From: a virus
IMG/VR virus record: IMGVR_UViG_3300023174_004933
Span: 1-21,707 of that record
DNA length: 21,707 nt
Strand: one strand, 5' to 3'
Part shown: positions 1 to 5,953 of the stretch, one piece after another
Numbering within the stretch: the stretch's first letter is position 1
How the letters are laid out: every line of letters starts with the position of its first letter
The notes under the pieces: model-generated
What the model saw: the letters and a program-made list of their open reading frames with translations, nothing else
Database searches by the model: none
Told to the model about the DNA's origin: nothing
Translations under genes and position numbers: made by a program

Positions 1-2
1 AA

Positions 3-215
3 GTTGAAGAAGTTGCAGAATTCCTGCACAGTTTTTATGACAGAGATTCAGGCACGTTTCCTAAAGGCCCAGAAGGCGTTTGCACAATGGTAGGCAAGAA
101 GTTTGGCGAACAGGCAGAACAAGTTGCTCGTAAAATGGTAGAAAGAATGGCCCCACAACAACAAGATCCACAGATTGCAGAATTGGCTCGTATGAGAGAA
201 CTAGCAGGCTACTAA
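3..215 (+). CDS. C-terminal end of a small conserved phage protein of unknown function (5' partial)
   Basis: The window opens inside this gene; the frame is open from base 3 to a TAA at 213-215, giving 70 residues. Visible features are an N-terminal helical stretch, a Phe-Pro-Lys-Gly-Pro-Glu-Gly turn and an amphipathic segment rich in Glu, Gln, Ala and Lys, ending in Ala-Gly-Tyr. The Tyr-Asp-Arg...Phe-Pro-Lys-Gly pattern recalls small uncharacterised proteins of T4-like cyanophages, but that is memory, not a search. A strong terminator follows 22 bases after the stop, so this is the last gene of its transcription unit. No function is assigned. Confidence 0.75.
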   Translation, partial: VEEVAEFLHSFYDRDSGTFPKGPEGVCTMVGKKFGEQAEQVARKMVERMAPQQQDPQIAELARMRELAGY

Positions 216-237
216 CAAGTTTCGTCGCAGTTAGATT

Positions 238-262
238 GGGCACTTAGGTGCCCTTTCTTTTT
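238..262 (+). terminator. Rho-independent terminator after the first gene
   Basis: Perfect 6-bp stem GGGCAC (238-243) / GTGCCC (248-253) with a 4-base loop, followed by TTTCTTTTT (254-262). It separates the partial gene from the secreted-peptide gene. Confidence 0.85.
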
Positions 263-368
263 GGCGAAATGAAATTAAACTTTTATGTAAACGTTCAGTC
301 TTACTAAAGCGTTATATATATACGTAGGGAATATTCTTTGCGTAAAACAACCTAAAGGAAACTTTAAA

Positions 369-596
369 ATGAAATCAATCGCAATCGTAGTAGCATCATT
401 GTTCGCAGTATCAGCATTTGCACAAGCACCTGCTAAGAAAGAAGAAGCCAAGCCAGCAGCACCAGCTGCTACAGCAAGTGCTCCAGCACCAGCTAAGGCA
501 GAAGCCAAGAAAGACGAGAAAAAGCCTGCAAAAAGCGAACCTGCTAAGAAAGAGCCAGCTAAAGCAGACGCAAAAGCCGCTACTCCAGCGAAGTAA
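369..596 (+). CDS. Small exported Lys/Ala/Pro-rich protein with signal peptide
   Basis: Predicted protein of 75 residues. Residues 1-18 form a textbook signal peptide (MKS, hydrophobic core, then Ser-Ala-Phe-Ala before a Gln), so cleavage after residue 18 is likely and export to the periplasm or membrane is inferred. The mature part is low-complexity: Ala, Pro, Lys and Glu in loose repeats such as PAKKE and PAKAE, strongly basic and probably disordered. The start is supported by AAAGGAA at 354-360, 8 bases upstream. It is free-standing between two terminators, except that a second coding segment continues in the +1 frame right after its TAA. An A/T-rich run TATATATATA (314-323) upstream could hold a promoter -10, but I see no matching -35. 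Similar tails occur in bacterial histone-H1-like and envelope peptides; the function is unknown. Confidence 0.75.
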   Translation: MKSIAIVVASLFAVSAFAQAPAKKEEAKPAAPAATASAPAPAKAEAKKDEKKPAKSEPAKKEPAKADAKAATPAK

Positions 597-774
597 TTTT
601 GGATTAGATGATAGTGACTTCATTGTTGATGATGAAGTCACATTTGGCCGTAATCTAAAGGCTCGAACCTTTGGTAAGGTAGTTGATGAAGATGAACTAT
701 CAGACTATGTAAAGTTTAGATTATGGTTAGCTAGACAAAGAGCAATGGCAAAGTATAAGGAAAAGTGGGGTTGA
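595..774 (+). CDS. Acidic conserved-looking coding segment in the +1 frame, without a canonical start codon
   Basis: Starting right behind the TAA (594-596) of the secreted-peptide gene, the +1 frame reads about 59 residues to a TGA at 772-774. The sequence looks like a real protein: acidic N-terminus (Asp-Asp-Ser-Asp-Phe-Ile-Val-Asp-Asp-Glu), then a basic helical C-terminus (residues like RLWLARQRAMAKYKEKWG). This frame has no ATG, GTG or TTG between 418 (TTG, deep inside the upstream gene) and the late Met near 745. Three explanations are possible: +1 frameshifting at AAG-TAA to make a fusion with the secreted peptide; initiation at a rare codon such as ATT 622; or a missing base near ATG 609, which would give Met-Asp-Ser-Asp-Phe-Ile. 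A perfect 9-bp stem (615-623 / 632-640) lies inside it. Codon pattern and a terminator at its stop argue that it is translated. Function unknown. Confidence 0.55.
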   Translation, partial: NFGLDDSDFIVDDEVTFGRNLKARTFGKVVDEDELSDYVKFRLWLARQRAMAKYKEKWG

Positions 775-789
775 CCCACTTTTTCTTTT
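763..789 (+). terminator. Rho-independent terminator overlapping a stop codon
   Basis: Perfect 7-bp stem AAGTGGG (763-769) / CCCACTT (775-781), 5-base loop containing the TGA stop, followed by a T-rich run to about 788. It ends the secreted-peptide/+1-frame unit and isolates it from the gp32 operon. Confidence 0.85.
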
Positions 790-822
790 GGTAAAATAAA
801 TTAAAAAAATAGCAGATAATCA

Positions 823-851
823 TTGACCTTGATAAATAAAAAGCGCATAAT
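823..851 (+). promoter_or_regulatory. Sigma70-type promoter of the gp32-uvsX-uvsY operon
   Basis: TTGACC (823-828; 5 of 6 to the -35 consensus), a 17-base spacer, and CATAAT (846-851; 5 of 6 to the -10 consensus). Transcription would start near 858, leaving a leader of about 50 bases. The spacer also contains GATAAATA (831-838), one base off the T4 late promoter box, so early and late use may be combined. The promoter is placed in the only sizeable non-coding gap left of gp32 and directly after a terminator. Confidence 0.7.
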
Positions 852-857
852 AAAACA

Positions 858-908
858 TGTGCATAAGGCATATAAACATTTTAGGCATAACACAAGGAGG
901 CATTTAAA
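858..908 (+). promoter_or_regulatory. gp32 mRNA leader with repeated GCATA and strong Shine-Dalgarno
   Basis: The inferred untranslated leader is A/U-rich and carries GCATA at 861, 868 and 885 (a fourth copy at 845 overlaps the promoter -10). It ends in a near-perfect Shine-Dalgarno AAGGAGG (894-900), 8 bases before the ATG. In T4, gp32 represses its own translation by binding an unstructured A/U-rich leader; this leader could do the same, which is inference. I see no obvious pseudoknot. Confidence 0.5.
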
Positions 909-1877
909 ATGGCAACATTATCAGAAATCCGTGCTAAACTTCAAGAAGCACAATCAAAGTCCACAGGACAATCCACCAGCGGTGGAGACAACGCAATTTA
1001 CCCACACTGGAATATGCAAGAAGGCAAAGAAGCTGTTGTACGTTTCTTACCAGACGGTAATCCCAACAACACATTCTTCTGGGTAGAACGTGCGATGATC
1101 AAATTGCCATTCGCTGGCATCAAGGGTGAAACAGACAGCAGAGCAGTACAGGTACAAGTTCCATGTGTGGAAATGTACAACGACGGTACAGCATGTCCAA
1201 TCCTATCAGAAGTGCGTGGTTGGTTCAAAGACAAGAGTCTTGAAGAAATGGGTCGTAAGTACTGGAAAAAGCGTTCATATATTTTCCAAGGATTTGTAGT
1301 TGAAGATCCACTCAAGGAAGATAAACTTCCAGATAATCCTATCCGTAGATTTATTATTGGTCCTCAGATCTACGCTATCATCCGTTCAGCGTTGATGGAT
1401 CCAGAATTAGACGAATTGCCAACAGACTACTTGAAAGGTCTGGACTTCCGTATTGCTAAAACTAGCAAAGGTGGCTTTGCTGACTACTCTACTTCAAAGT
1501 GGAGCCGTCGTGAGCGTTCACTGACAGATGTTGAGTCAGCAGCAGTAGAAGCACATGGTCTTTTTGATCTCAGCGGATTCTTACCAAAGAAACCCACTGA
1601 TGTAGAACTCAAGGTCATGAAGGAAATGTTTGAAGCTTCTGTAGATGGTGAAGCCTATGACATGGAACGTTGGGGTCAGTATTTCAAACCAGCAGGCATG
1701 AGTCAAGCCACTGGTGATCCTAATAGACCAGCAGCCGTTGCTGCCCCTGTAGCAGATGCAGATGACGAGCCGGCTCCTGTGGCCAAAGCTGAAGCTCCCA
1801 AGACTGAAGCTAGTGCAGAAGGTGCCAGTCGTGCGCAAGATATTCTTGCCATGATTCGCAATCGTCAGAAACAATAA
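909..1877 (+). CDS. 32: gp32-like single-stranded DNA-binding protein
   Basis: Predicted 322 residues, close to T4 gp32 (301). It would coat single-stranded DNA during phage replication and recombination and work with UvsX and UvsY encoded just downstream. The short N-terminal part carries a Lys-Ser-Thr like the T4 cooperativity (LAST) motif (residues 17-19). The OB-fold core runs roughly 30-215, with an Ala-Val-Val-Arg-Phe-Leu-Pro strand (42-48) and a Cys86-x9-Cys96-Pro-Ile-Leu segment where T4 has its zinc site. The third zinc cysteine is replaced by Leu99 and no matching His is evident, so classical zinc binding is doubtful. The C-terminal tail (about 270-305) is Ala/Pro/Glu/Asp-rich, as expected for the partner-binding tail, but the last residues are basic (Arg-Asn-Arg-Gln-Lys-Gln). 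The start is fixed by AAGGAGG at 894-900. Confidence 0.92.
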   Translation: MATLSEIRAKLQEAQSKSTGQSTSGGDNAIYPHWNMQEGKEAVVRFLPDGNPNNTFFWVERAMIKLPFAGIKGETDSRAVQVQVPCVEMYNDGTACPILSEVRGWFKDKSLEEMGRKYWKKRSYIFQGFVVEDPLKEDKLPDNPIRRFIIGPQIYAIIRSALMDPELDELPTDYLKGLDFRIAKTSKGGFADYSTSKWSRRERSLTDVESAAVEAHGLFDLSGFLPKKPTDVELKVMKEMFEASVDGEAYDMERWGQYFKPAGMSQATGDPNRPAAVAAPVADADDEPAPVAKAEAPKTEASAEGASRAQDILAMIRNRQKQ

Positions 1878-1885
1878 GACTAAAC

Positions 1886-1913
1886 ATAGAGTGTGGGGCA
1901 ACTCACACTCTAT
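1886..1913 (+). terminator. Strong intergenic hairpin between gp32 and uvsX
   Basis: A perfect 10-bp stem (1886-1895 / 1904-1913) with an 8-base loop lies between the two genes. The following bases TTCTC form only a weak T-run, so it is more likely a partial terminator or 3' stabiliser that keeps gp32 mRNA more abundant than uvsX mRNA than a full stop. uvsX has no promoter of its own that I can see. Confidence 0.6.
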
Positions 1914-1934
1914 TTCTCAACAGGGCAAAACATA

Positions 1935-3014
1935 ATGGCAAAAGCATTTGATATTTCTAAATTTAGAAAGTCAATTACTAAATCTATCGACGGTTTAAGT
2001 ATTGGCTTTAACGACCCAACGGATTGGGTTAGCACAAACAACTACGCATTAAACTATCTTATCAGTGGTGACTTCAAACGAGGTATTCCACTAGGCAAGG
2101 TTACTGTGTTTGCTGGTGAAAGTGGTGCAGGTAAGAGTTTTATCTGTTCAGGCAATCTAGTAAAGAACGCACAGGCACAAGGCATCTTTCCGATCTTGAT
2201 CGATACAGAAAATGCACTTGACGAAAAGTGGTTACACGCACTTGATGTTGATACAAGTCCAGATAAGTTGCTAAAACTTAACATGGCCATGATCGATGAT
2301 GTAGCAAAGACTATTACAGAATTTGTTGCAGAATATAAAACAATGCCTGAAGACGAGCGTCCTAAAGTATTGTTTATTATCGACAGTCTTGGAATGTTAC
2401 TGACCCCTACTGATGTTAACCAGTTTCAAGCCGGGGATCTCAAAGGCGACATGGGTCGTAAACCTAAAGCACTCACCGCACTAGTTCGCAACTGTGTAAA
2501 CATGTTTGGTAGTCTAGGCATTGGTCTTGTAGCAACAAATCACACATACGCAAGTCAAGACATGTTTGACCCAGATGATAAAATTTCAGGCGGTCAAGGT
2601 TTTATCTATGCAAGTTCAATTGTAGTTGCTATGCGCAAGTTGAAATTGAAACTTGATGCAGACGGCAATAAAACTACAACTGTGCAAGGTATTCGTGCAG
2701 CCTGTAAGATTATGAAAACTCGTTACGCAAAGCCGTTTGAAAGTGTACAGGTTGAGATTCCTTATGAAACAGGTATGAGTCCATATAGTGGATTAGTCGA
2801 CTTGTTCGAAGCCAAAGGCATGCTCAAGAAAGAAGGTAACAGCCTTGTATACACCACCAAAGATGGTGAAATCATCAAGCAGTTCCGCAAGGCTTGGGAA
2901 CGTAATGAGAAAGAAGGGCTAGACATTGCCATGGACGACATTTCGAAACATGGTGAAATTTCCGCTTCAGAGATAACTACTATTGTTGAACCTGAAACGG
3001 AGACTCAAGAATGA
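1935..3014 (+). CDS. uvsX: UvsX, RecA-like recombinase
   Basis: Predicted 359 residues, similar to T4 UvsX (391). It would form ATP-dependent filaments on single-stranded DNA and drive strand invasion for recombination-dependent replication. Walker A is GESGAGKS (residues 61-68); Walker B is VLFIID (145-150) followed by Ser-Leu-Gly. The ATP-dependent loop region with Asp-Met-Gly-Arg-Lys-Pro-Lys-Ala, typical of UvsX rather than RecA, follows near 175. The C-terminus is acidic. I chose ATG 1935 because the frame-extending GTG at 1893 lies inside the hairpin stem and adds residues not expected in the family; AGGG at 1922-1925 is a modest ribosome site. The stop overlaps the next start by ATGA, so the two are translationally coupled. 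Confidence 0.94.
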   Translation: MAKAFDISKFRKSITKSIDGLSIGFNDPTDWVSTNNYALNYLISGDFKRGIPLGKVTVFAGESGAGKSFICSGNLVKNAQAQGIFPILIDTENALDEKWLHALDVDTSPDKLLKLNMAMIDDVAKTITEFVAEYKTMPEDERPKVLFIIDSLGMLLTPTDVNQFQAGDLKGDMGRKPKALTALVRNCVNMFGSLGIGLVATNHTYASQDMFDPDDKISGGQGFIYASSIVVAMRKLKLKLDADGNKTTTVQGIRAACKIMKTRYAKPFESVQVEIPYETGMSPYSGLVDLFEAKGMLKKEGNSLVYTTKDGEIIKQFRKAWERNEKEGLDIAMDDISKHGEISASEITTIVEPETETQE

Positions 3015-3244
3015 AAGAAGATTTAATTGCTGACCTATGGCATGTGGTAATTGGGCATATTCCTGAAAAACATAGACCAGATGTGGCTACTGATTTTGTA
3101 AACACATTATTAGACTATGGCATTAAAGAAAGTGTGTTAGACAGTCTGCAAGGAGTAGATCCTTTTCTCGACGAAGCTATCACATACGCTATCGACGGTG
3201 AAGAGATCGACGAAGATGTAGACAGCTACGACGAAGAGGAATAA
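3011..3244 (+). CDS. Small acidic conserved phage protein between uvsX and uvsY
   Basis: Predicted 77 residues, overlapping the uvsX stop by 4 bases and ending directly against the uvsY start. The N-terminal two thirds are helical with a Leu-Leu-Asp-Tyr-Gly-Ile-Lys-Glu-Ser core; the last 20 residues are almost all Asp and Glu. Such an acidic tail could mimic DNA or contact UvsX or gp32, but that is inference. A protein of this type between uvsX and uvsY recalls related T4-like aquatic phages. No catalytic motif is visible and function is unknown. Confidence 0.8.
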   Translation: MKEDLIADLWHVVIGHIPEKHRPDVATDFVNTLLDYGIKESVLDSLQGVDPFLDEAITYAIDGEEIDEDVDSYDEEE

Positions 3245-3700
3245 ATGAATTGGTACGACAGGGTTAGTAAAGATATAAGCAACATTCCAGATGCTGTGGC
3301 CTATTATGAAGCTGAGTTAATCGAAGCAAAACAAGATGTACGCATAGCGGGTAACATTGAGAAGGCAAGTTCGCAAATGCCCGGCATTGTGGAAGAACGT
3401 TTTAATCAACTTCAAGAAATTGAAGGCATCCTTGAGTATTTAAACATTGAACTTCGTAGACTTCGAAGTCAACATTTTCGCAAGTATTTAGAAAACTATC
3501 AACGAGCTTTATCTTCTAGGGACTGTGAAAAGTTTGTAGAAGGTGAAGCTGACGTTGTAGATTTTGAAAAGATTATCAACGACTTTGCCCTACTACGCAA
3601 CAAGTGGTTAGGCATTATTAAAGCACTTGATCAGAAACAATGGCATCTAAGCAACATTGTTAAGCTACGAGTATCTGGATTAGAAGACGCCAGTCTTTAA
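3245..3700 (+). CDS. uvsY: UvsY-like recombination mediator
   Basis: Predicted 151 residues (T4 UvsY has 137). UvsY binds single-stranded DNA and loads UvsX onto gp32-coated strands. The protein is almost entirely helical and charged, with no enzyme motif. It carries the Phe-Asn-Gln-Leu-Gln-Glu-Ile-Glu segment (near 54-61), a Tyr-Leu-Asn-Ile-Glu-Leu-Arg-Arg-Leu-Arg basic helix, Arg-Ala-Leu-Ser-Ser-Arg-Asp, and the C-terminal Lys-Leu-Arg-Val-Ser-Gly-Leu-Glu-Asp-Ala-Ser that I associate with cyanophage UvsY. The position behind gp32 and uvsX fits. GAGGA at 3236-3240 supplies the ribosome site and the ATG directly follows the upstream TAA. Confidence 0.88.
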   Translation: MNWYDRVSKDISNIPDAVAYYEAELIEAKQDVRIAGNIEKASSQMPGIVEERFNQLQEIEGILEYLNIELRRLRSQHFRKYLENYQRALSSRDCEKFVEGEADVVDFEKIINDFALLRNKWLGIIKALDQKQWHLSNIVKLRVSGLEDASL

Positions 3701-3716
3701 ATACTGGATAATATAC

Positions 3717-3732
3717 GCAGATAAATATCTGC
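3717..3732 (+). repeat. 16-base palindrome abutting a start codon, with late-promoter-like core
   Basis: GCAGATA-AA-TATCTGC (3717-3732) is a perfect inverted repeat of 7-bp arms. It ends exactly at the base before ATG 3733, and no Shine-Dalgarno sequence is present. Its centre holds GATAAATA (3720-3727), 7 of 8 to the T4 late promoter box. It marks the left edge of the accessory block and could be a promoter giving an almost leaderless mRNA, an operator, or a translation-control hairpin. Confidence 0.5.
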
Positions 3733-4494
3733 ATGAAAAAGATCGTTTTAATCACTGGAGGATTTGATCCTCTACATTCTGGGCATATCGCTTATTTTAA
3801 AGCAGCAAAAGCATTAGGAGATATTCTTGTTGTTGGTGTTAACTCAGATGCATGGTTAACACGCAAGAAAGGATCTCCTTTCATGCCCTATCAAGAACGT
3901 GCAGAAATTGTACGTAACATTGTTGGCGTAGATTTTGTCATAGACTTCAACGACAACGACGGATCAGCAAAACATGCTATCAAAATGGTTCGACAAAGTT
4001 ATCCACAAGATCTTATTATTTTTGCCAACGGCGGAGATAGAACCAACGACAATATTCCGGAAATGGACATTGCTGACGATAACTTGCAATTTGTGTTTGG
4101 TGTCGGCGGATTTAATAAAGCAAATTCTAGTTCTTGGATTTTACAAGAATGGAAAGCTCCTAAAACAGAACGTCAGTGGGGTTACTATCGAGTATTGCAC
4201 GAAGTTCCAGGCATGAAAGTCAAAGAACTCACAGTCAATCCCGGCAAAAGCCTAAGTATGCAACGACACAATCAACGTGCAGAATATTGGATTGTCAGCG
4301 AAGGCGAAGCTGTGGTTAACAGAGCAACGCCATTGAATTTTCAACTACCACCTGCGCTGTTAGATAAGCACGATCAATTGCATGTTGCAGTACAGGAGTG
4401 GCACCAACTTACAAATCCCCATGAATATCCATTAAAAATTGTAGAAATACAATACGGTGAACAGTGTGTTGAAGAGGACATCGAAAGAAAATGA
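3733..4494 (+). CDS. Nucleotidyltransferase-cupin fusion protein (nucleotide-sugar supply)
   Basis: Predicted 253 residues in two domains. Residues 1-140 are a cytidylyltransferase-fold nucleotidyltransferase: GGFDPLHSGHI (9-19) holds the nucleotide-binding His15-x-x-His18, and Asn-Ser-Asp (37-39) and Asn-Ser-Ser-Ser (131-134) match later motifs of the RfaE/HldE C-terminal and TagD type enzymes. Residues about 147-247 are a cupin like the C-terminal part of mannose-6-phosphate isomerase/GDP-mannose pyrophosphorylase, with GKSLSMQRHNQRAEYWIVSE (171-190) and His224. The combination suggests activation of a phosphorylated sugar or polyol with CTP or ATP plus sugar isomerisation or sensing; the substrate is not readable. 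It is the first gene of the accessory block and overlaps the next gene by ATGA. Confidence 0.8.
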   Translation: MKKIVLITGGFDPLHSGHIAYFKAAKALGDILVVGVNSDAWLTRKKGSPFMPYQERAEIVRNIVGVDFVIDFNDNDGSAKHAIKMVRQSYPQDLIIFANGGDRTNDNIPEMDIADDNLQFVFGVGGFNKANSSSWILQEWKAPKTERQWGYYRVLHEVPGMKVKELTVNPGKSLSMQRHNQRAEYWIVSEGEAVVNRATPLNFQLPPALLDKHDQLHVAVQEWHQLTNPHEYPLKIVEIQYGEQCVEEDIERK

Positions 4495-5162
4495 AAGTTT
4501 TTGTAGGATACGATATTAGAGAAGATATTGCATTTCAAGTCTGTGAACACAGCATATATAAACATCAACCTCAAGCACAGGTCATGGCGTTAAAACAGCA
4601 AGAACTTAGAGAGAGCGGTATCTACACCAGAGACATTGATCCCTTAAGTTCTACAGAATTTACCTTTACACGATTTTTAGTTCCGTATCTTACAAATTAC
4701 CAAGGTTGGGCAGTGTTCGTAGACTGTGATTTTGTTTTTGTCGATGATGTTGCTGAACTGTTTAAACAGGCTGACGACAAATATGCAGTGATGGTAGTCA
4801 AACATGACTATACTCCTAAAGAAGGCCTAAAGATGGACGGATGCAAGCAATTGCCATATCCAAGAAAGAATTGGAGCTCGGCAATTTTATGGAATTGTGC
4901 TCATCCATCTAACAAACAGATAACTCCTGATGTAGTAAATTCTCAAACCGGGCAGTATCTGCATAGATTTCAATGGTTAGATGATTCAGAAATTGGAGAC
5001 TTAGCACCAGAATGGAATTGGTTAGCAGGATGGTACCAAGAGCCTCGAGACGGCGTTCCTAAAGCAGTACACTATACTGAAGGGGGTCCTTGGTTCAAAG
5101 AATATCGACGTTGCGAGTATCACAAAGTATGGAAACAAAATCTACGTGAGATGTTAAAATGA
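4491..5162 (+). CDS. GT-A fold glycosyltransferase, GT8-like
   Basis: Predicted 223 residues. The N-terminal Val-Phe-Val-Gly-Tyr-Asp strand, TEFTFTRFLVPYL (55-67) and a VFVDCDFVFVDD segment (75-86) with the metal- and nucleotide-sugar-binding Asp78-x-Asp80 define a GT-A glycosyltransferase resembling GT8-like enzymes found in phages. A C-terminal Val-His-Tyr-Thr-Glu-Gly-Gly-Pro-Trp supplies the usual late His and a Gly-Gly-Pro-Trp-Phe motif. It is expected to be cytosolic and to move a sugar from a UDP- or GDP-sugar; acceptor and donor are unknown. It overlaps both neighbours by ATGA, so it belongs to a coupled string with the nucleotidyltransferase and the GT-B-like paralogues. Confidence 0.82.
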   Translation: MKVFVGYDIREDIAFQVCEHSIYKHQPQAQVMALKQQELRESGIYTRDIDPLSSTEFTFTRFLVPYLTNYQGWAVFVDCDFVFVDDVAELFKQADDKYAVMVVKHDYTPKEGLKMDGCKQLPYPRKNWSSAILWNCAHPSNKQITPDVVNSQTGQYLHRFQWLDDSEIGDLAPEWNWLAGWYQEPRDGVPKAVHYTEGGPWFKEYRRCEYHKVWKQNLREMLK

Positions 5163-5953
5163 TCTTCTTAAGCAAAGATGGTGCCGACCCTTATATCAAT
5201 ATGTTTGCACAAGGATGCAAAACTAAGATAACATCAACTGACGAGTTTAATTATCATGATAGTACCGATACTATTGTGTTAAGAGGCATACTTAAGAAAA
5301 AGTGGATGCATCAGTGTTGGGAAGATGCTAGAACTTTTTACTATATGGATACAGGATATTTTGGTAACGAACGAACTGATTCAAATCCTAACGGTTGGAA
5401 ATATTGGCACCGCATAGTAAAGAACAATCTACAACATGGTGAAATAGTTCCGAGAAAAGATGATAGATTCAAACACTTTAACAAGAAATTTCAGCCTTGG
5501 AAAAAAGATGGTAGAAAGATACTAGTGGCAAAACCAGACGAAAAACCTATGAGATTCTATGACTATGATCTAGACATCTGGTTAGAACATACAGTAAATG
5601 AAATAAAAAAATACACAGATAGACCTGTAGTAGTTAGAGAGCGAGCACCTAAAAGATTAGATAGAATAGCCAATGACACACTAGAGCAGGCTCTAAATGA
5701 CGATGTATTTGCATTGGTTACATTTAACAGTGTAGCGGCCACGGAAGCTGTATTTCAAGGAATACCGGCATTCACTCTAGCACCAGCTAATGCTGCTAGC
5801 CCTGTTAGTCTGCAAGATCTATCTAAAATTAACGAACCTTACTATCCTGACCAAGATAAATTATATGCATGGGCATGTCACTTATCATACGGTCAGTTCC
5901 ATAACTCAGAACTAAAAAACGGCAAAGCCATGGAGATGTTATTGAATGGATGA
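5159..5953 (+). CDS. GT-B-like family member 1 (of six), capsule-synthesis type
   Basis: Predicted 264 residues. It belongs to the six-member family of this window, recognised by a shared order of motifs: YYMDTGYFGN (61-70), WHRIVKN (83-89), a helix and strand Trp...Glu-Ile-Lys-Lys-Tyr-Thr-Asp-Arg-Pro-Val-Val-Val-Arg (141-160), TFNSVAATEAVFQGIPAF (188-205), and a C-terminal LSYGQF followed by Glu-Leu-x-x-Gly. The Asn-Ser...Glu-Ala...Gly-Ile-Pro-Ala motif is the donor-binding signature of capsule-synthesis (KpsC/KpsS-like) GT-B enzymes. The His-Pro expected after the preceding Arg is missing here (Arg-Glu-Arg-Ala-Pro). It overlaps the upstream gene by ATGA and the next by 8 bases. Function: probable sugar transferase or inactive paralogue. 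Confidence 0.7.
   Translation: MIFLSKDGADPYINMFAQGCKTKITSTDEFNYHDSTDTIVLRGILKKKWMHQCWEDARTFYYMDTGYFGNERTDSNPNGWKYWHRIVKNNLQHGEIVPRKDDRFKHFNKKFQPWKKDGRKILVAKPDEKPMRFYDYDLDIWLEHTVNEIKKYTDRPVVVRERAPKRLDRIANDTLEQALNDDVFALVTFNSVAATEAVFQGIPAFTLAPANAASPVSLQDLSKINEPYYPDQDKLYAWACHLSYGQFHNSELKNGKAMEMLLNG

Noticed and set aside
418-597. Start of the +1-frame gene at TTG 418
   Set aside because: Residues 1-60 in this frame are a Lys/Gln/His/Leu-rich shadow of the secreted peptide, with no ribosome site; only the part after 595 looks real.
823-1086. Open frame overlapping the gp32 promoter and start
   Set aside because: It is in another frame of gp32 and its promoter, has no ribosome site and contains unlikely His/Lys-rich sequence.
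1893-1934. Upstream GTG start extending UvsX by 14 residues
   Set aside because: The extension lies in the stem of the intergenic hairpin and adds residues not expected in UvsX; ATG 1935 has a modest ribosome site.
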